7,105 nt of DNA from Lentisphaerota bacterium. Its GTDB lineage: Bacteria > Verrucomicrobiota > Lentisphaeria > Oligosphaerales > PUNB01. The notes beneath the pieces were generated by a model that was given only the letters and a program-made list of their open reading frames with translations, made no database searches and was not told where the DNA came from. Positions 4,596 through 7,105 of this stretch are shown in pieces; position 1 is the first letter of the stretch, and the number at the start of each line of letters is the position of its first letter. The stretch covers positions 1 to 7,105 of the forward strand of contig PUNB01000035.1 in assembly GCA_003552565.1 (NCBI GenBank). The letters are read 5' to 3'. The translations under genes and the position numbers were made by a program.

Positions 4596-6929
4596 ATGGC
4601 TATAGACGCGCAGAAAAAAGACGATATCTTTCGGCTTCCATCCATGGACACCCTTCATTTCGGCCGCCACATTTCATCTGTCTGCTTTGGCGGTGATACT
4701 TACGCCGCCGTGCAGGTTGGCAAGGGCAGGCAAACAGCGATCCTGCTTTGCCGGTTTGATGAAAAGGGGAATAGAACTTTTCTCCAAAGCCCCTGGGGCA
4801 TGGCGCATCAGCCTTGTCTAGCCGCGGACGAAGATTATTTGCACGTTGCCTGGAATGAGTTAGTTGGGGATGAATGGCGTATTCGCTATGCCCGGCTGGA
4901 TGCCGGGGCGGGAAGTTTTCCGGAAGCGGAAACTGTCTATCAGACCGCCGAGGTTTGCCAGCCGCCGGTTGTTACTCTGAAACAGGGCAAGCCTTATATC
5001 GCCTTTACCTCCCGGCGGCAAGAGAGGCTGGAGATTTTTATCGCCTTCGCAGAAGACCGGCAATGGTGTACTCGGACGGTTTTTGACAATCCGGACGGAC
5101 TTGATCGTTTTCGGTCTGCACTGATTGCTTCGGGTTCATCCCTTTTTGTTGCTTGGGATCAGTATCGCCAGCCGGACTATGAAGTTGTTTTAGGCGAAGT
5201 GTCGGCAGCGGGCGAAGGGAAAATCATCAGCATTATGCGGCCGGAGAAGCAGCGCTGGCTGCGACCGAGCATAACCGCCGATGAACAGGGAAATGTTTAT
5301 CTGTGCTGGCTGGCCTTGCAGACGGTAACCGATAAACTCGGGATAATCGACAACCATCCGTTTGTCATGGCCGCCCGCTGCCGGGATGGCAAGGTGGAGT
5401 ACCTGAAGGACCCCGGCAACCAAGCCAACCCCTACGAAGTCGGAGACTTGCGGGAGGGACAGCTGGCGGGTGAAATTTATAAAGGCTTTGTCGGACTCCG
5501 GCGCAATCCGCGCATTAATCTTGATACCGACGGCAGTCTCTGGCTGTGGTGGGAGATGCGTCGGGAAACCTGGGGGTCCGATGTCTACGGCCGTCTGGTG
5601 GGGCGGAAAATGGATTCTCGGGGTGAATGGAGCAAGCCGGCGATATACTGCGGCGACGGATATTGCTACAGCGTGCCGCCGTCGCTGGCGGAGAGTTCCG
5701 GGATTTGCGTATTCTATCATTTTGAAAACAGAGACTTCGATCTGCTGCAGGCGAAAACGTTTGACTTAAAGGCTCCGGAACCGCTTGATATCGACACCGC
5801 CAAATGGCGACGCTGGAAAGACATCGCCATCACTCCCCGGCGCAAGCCGGAGTCAAATGCGGAAGTCGGCAAAGAAAGCTATAAACTGGTGTGGGCCGAC
5901 ACCCATTGTCATAGCAATTTCAGTCCTGATGCCGAGGGCGAACTGGATGAACTGGTTAATTTCGCTCGGGATATGGCGGGGCTGGATATGATTTCTATCA
6001 TCGACAATGACTTTTATCCGCATAAAGCGTTGACCGAAGTGGAATGGCAACTGGAAAACCAAATGGCCGCCCATTTTTCCCGCGACCGCCATTTCCTCTG
6101 GCTGCCCGGCTACGAATTCACTTTTCATCGAACCGACCTGCAGCCGGATTTCAACCATCGCTGCGTTATCTATCCGCGTCCCGGCGGCCGGCTGCTGCGC
6201 CGCATAGATCCCGAGTCCAGCAGTGATGTCAAGATGCAGGCCGCCTTGAAAGAAGCCGGCGGCATGGCTTACCCGCATCATTGCAGTTACGAACTGGTCG
6301 ATCCGACAGTGGAATGGAACATTGAAGCCTGCTCTTCCTGGCGGGTATGTTTGGAGGAAAGTGTATTCACTATGGACCGGCTGCGGGAAGGAGCCCGTAT
6401 TGGATTTATCGGCTCCAGTGACACCCATCGCTGCGTGCCCGGGCTGGCGGGCGCCCGCACCGGCCTGTTCGTTGAAGAACTGACTCCCGAAGCTTTGCTC
6501 GATGCCTACCGACAGCGGCGCATTATCGCCACGCAGGGATTCAATATTTTTATCGACTTCCGGGTCGGCGGCGAATTTATCGGCTGTCAGGGAAAAAGCG
6601 CCGGACCACCGAAAATCAGCGGCGTTATCCGGGAAGCGCCGGAAGAAATAGATTATGTCGAAGTCCTGCGCGATGGCGAACTGCTATGGTGGGAAAGCCC
6701 TGAGGCAAAAGACTTCAGCTTCGATTTTACTGATGAGACGGCGAAAAAGGGAAACCATTTTTATATCCTCAAGGTAAAACTAAACGGCGATCCCTCGCTT
6801 AATATCGATGGAGACCCACGAACTAATTCCATTAAGCCTTTCGAGCAGAACAGTCGTTACCCTCACAACTTGGCTCGGGGGGAGGGGGTCTACGCCTGGA
6901 CCAGTCCAGTGAGGCTGCAAGTAGAATAA
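4596..6929 (+). CDS. Two-domain protein: N-terminal beta-propeller and C-terminal PHP (CehA/DUF3604-like) metallohydrolase
   Basis: The 777-residue product has no signal peptide or membrane segment, so it is probably cytoplasmic. Residues about 25-400 show repeated units of the form P-x-hydrophobic, Asp/Gly turn, aromatic-x-W, beginning near residues 71, 121, 171, 222, 303 and 358; a spacing close to 50 fits a six- or seven-bladed propeller of the sialidase/BNR-like kind, without clear Asp-boxes. Residues about 430-620 form a PHP metal-dependent hydrolase: DTHCH (435-439), D470, GYE507F, H521, PHH (560-562), E577 and SD609TH611. Residues 640-777 make a beta-rich tail typical of CehA-type proteins. 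The usual TDH motif is IDN, with N471 replacing the His that often binds the third metal. PHP domains cleave phosphate or carboxyl esters; the propeller may bind a sugar. The reaction is unknown. Confidence 0.85.
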   Translation: MAIDAQKKDDIFRLPSMDTLHFGRHISSVCFGGDTYAAVQVGKGRQTAILLCRFDEKGNRTFLQSPWGMAHQPCLAADEDYLHVAWNELVGDEWRIRYARLDAGAGSFPEAETVYQTAEVCQPPVVTLKQGKPYIAFTSRRQERLEIFIAFAEDRQWCTRTVFDNPDGLDRFRSALIASGSSLFVAWDQYRQPDYEVVLGEVSAAGEGKIISIMRPEKQRWLRPSITADEQGNVYLCWLALQTVTDKLGIIDNHPFVMAARCRDGKVEYLKDPGNQANPYEVGDLREGQLAGEIYKGFVGLRRNPRINLDTDGSLWLWWEMRRETWGSDVYGRLVGRKMDSRGEWSKPAIYCGDGYCYSVPPSLAESSGICVFYHFENRDFDLLQAKTFDLKAPEPLDIDTAKWRRWKDIAITPRRKPESNAEVGKESYKLVWADTHCHSNFSPDAEGELDELVNFARDMAGLDMISIIDNDFYPHKALTEVEWQLENQMAAHFSRDRHFLWLPGYEFTFHRTDLQPDFNHRCVIYPRPGGRLLRRIDPESSSDVKMQAALKEAGGMAYPHHCSYELVDPTVEWNIEACSSWRVCLEESVFTMDRLREGARIGFIGSSDTHRCVPGLAGARTGLFVEELTPEALLDAYRQRRIIATQGFNIFIDFRVGGEFIGCQGKSAGPPKISGVIREAPEEIDYVEVLRDGELLWWESPEAKDFSFDFTDETAKKGNHFYILKVKLNGDPSLNIDGDPRTNSIKPFEQNSRYPHNLARGEGVYAWTSPVRLQVE

Positions 6930-7105
6930 TGAAAACCAGCCGCGGAAAGAGAGTGTTACCAGGTGGGGGTGAAATGCGCAGGGTCTAGTGTCGTGTCACG
7001 CTTCAAACGTCGCATTGGACAAGTGTATTCTGGATGCACAGTGGCCGCGAAATTCGAAAGGCGATGCTGTGTCATCGTCGTCGTATTTCGCGGTTGCTGT
7101 GCGCC
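6930..7105. other. Non-coding tail with no recognised gene
   Basis: All three forward frames stay open from about 7000 to the window edge, but none has a recognisable motif or ribosome binding site. No clear terminator follows the PHP gene. The stretch CTAGTGTCGTGTCACG (6985-7000) has the look of an insertion-sequence end with a TA dinucleotide, as in IS630-like elements, but no partner end or transposase is in view, so I do not call a mobile element. Confidence 0.4.
7035..7103. other. Long wobble-compatible hairpin near the window end
   Basis: Bases 7035-7053 pair with 7085-7103 for 19 consecutive positions: 15 Watson-Crick and four G-U or U-G (7044/7094, 7043/7095, 7042/7096 and 7035/7103). 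The core CCGCGAAAT/ATTTCGCGG is perfect. The 31-base loop holds a second stem, CGATG (7062-7066) with CATCG (7073-7077), around CTGTGT. There is no U-tract within the window, so a terminator is not supported. Pairing kept through wobbles hints at an RNA structure on either strand, or at the folded end of a mobile element. Confidence 0.55.

Noticed and set aside
5853..6428. Reverse-strand open frame of 191 codons
   Set aside because: It is opposite the PHP domain, where the forward frame carries all expected metal ligands.
7035..7103. Integron attC site
   Set aside because: The hairpin lacks the conserved attC core sites, and no integrase or cassette structure is seen.

Overview
This 7.1 kb window looks like a carbohydrate-catabolism locus of a Gram-negative bacterium with roughly balanced base composition. 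The gene style (Gfo/Idh/MocA dehydrogenases, an FGGY kinase, a divergent NagB-like isomerase and a propeller-PHP hydrolase, separated by short-period repeat debris) suggests the PVC superphylum, perhaps Lentisphaerota/Victivallales. That placement is an impression from gene content; no marker gene is present. All supported genes lie on the + strand.

Layout. Bases 1-199 are non-coding leader with small triloop hairpins and short repeats. A complete Gfo/Idh/MocA oxidoreductase follows (200-1342). Bases 1343-1754 hold no intact gene: a short tandem repeat, the first codons of a second Gfo/Idh/MocA gene with a one-base frameshift and truncation, and a 25-codon remnant resembling the N-terminus of a Glu/Leu/Phe/Val dehydrogenase. 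An FGGY-family sugar kinase (1755-3044) comes next. After another tandem repeat lies a deletion pseudogene of a MatC-like carboxylate transporter (3115-3595) that keeps its first codons and its C-terminal part. The last two genes, a NagB-like isomerase/deaminase (3659-4594) and a two-domain protein with an N-terminal beta-propeller and a C-terminal CehA/DUF3604-like PHP hydrolase (4596-6929), are separated by one base and almost certainly co-translated. The final 176 bases hold no recognised gene but contain a long, wobble-compatible hairpin.

How the genes may work together (inference): dehydrogenase, kinase, sugar isomerase and hydrolase form a typical set for oxidising, phosphorylating and isomerising an unusual sugar or amino sugar. 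The uptake protein and one dehydrogenase have been lost, so the pathway is probably decaying or being reshaped. The isomerase lacks several residues NagB uses for catalysis and phosphate binding, so its substrate is unlikely to be plain glucosamine-6-phosphate.

The most notable signals are three neighbouring genes each cut after about 22-26 codons, debris repeats of 7, 8 and about 13 bp beside each of them, the rewired NagB-like active site, and the terminal hairpin. I do not see a convincing new defence or mobile system.
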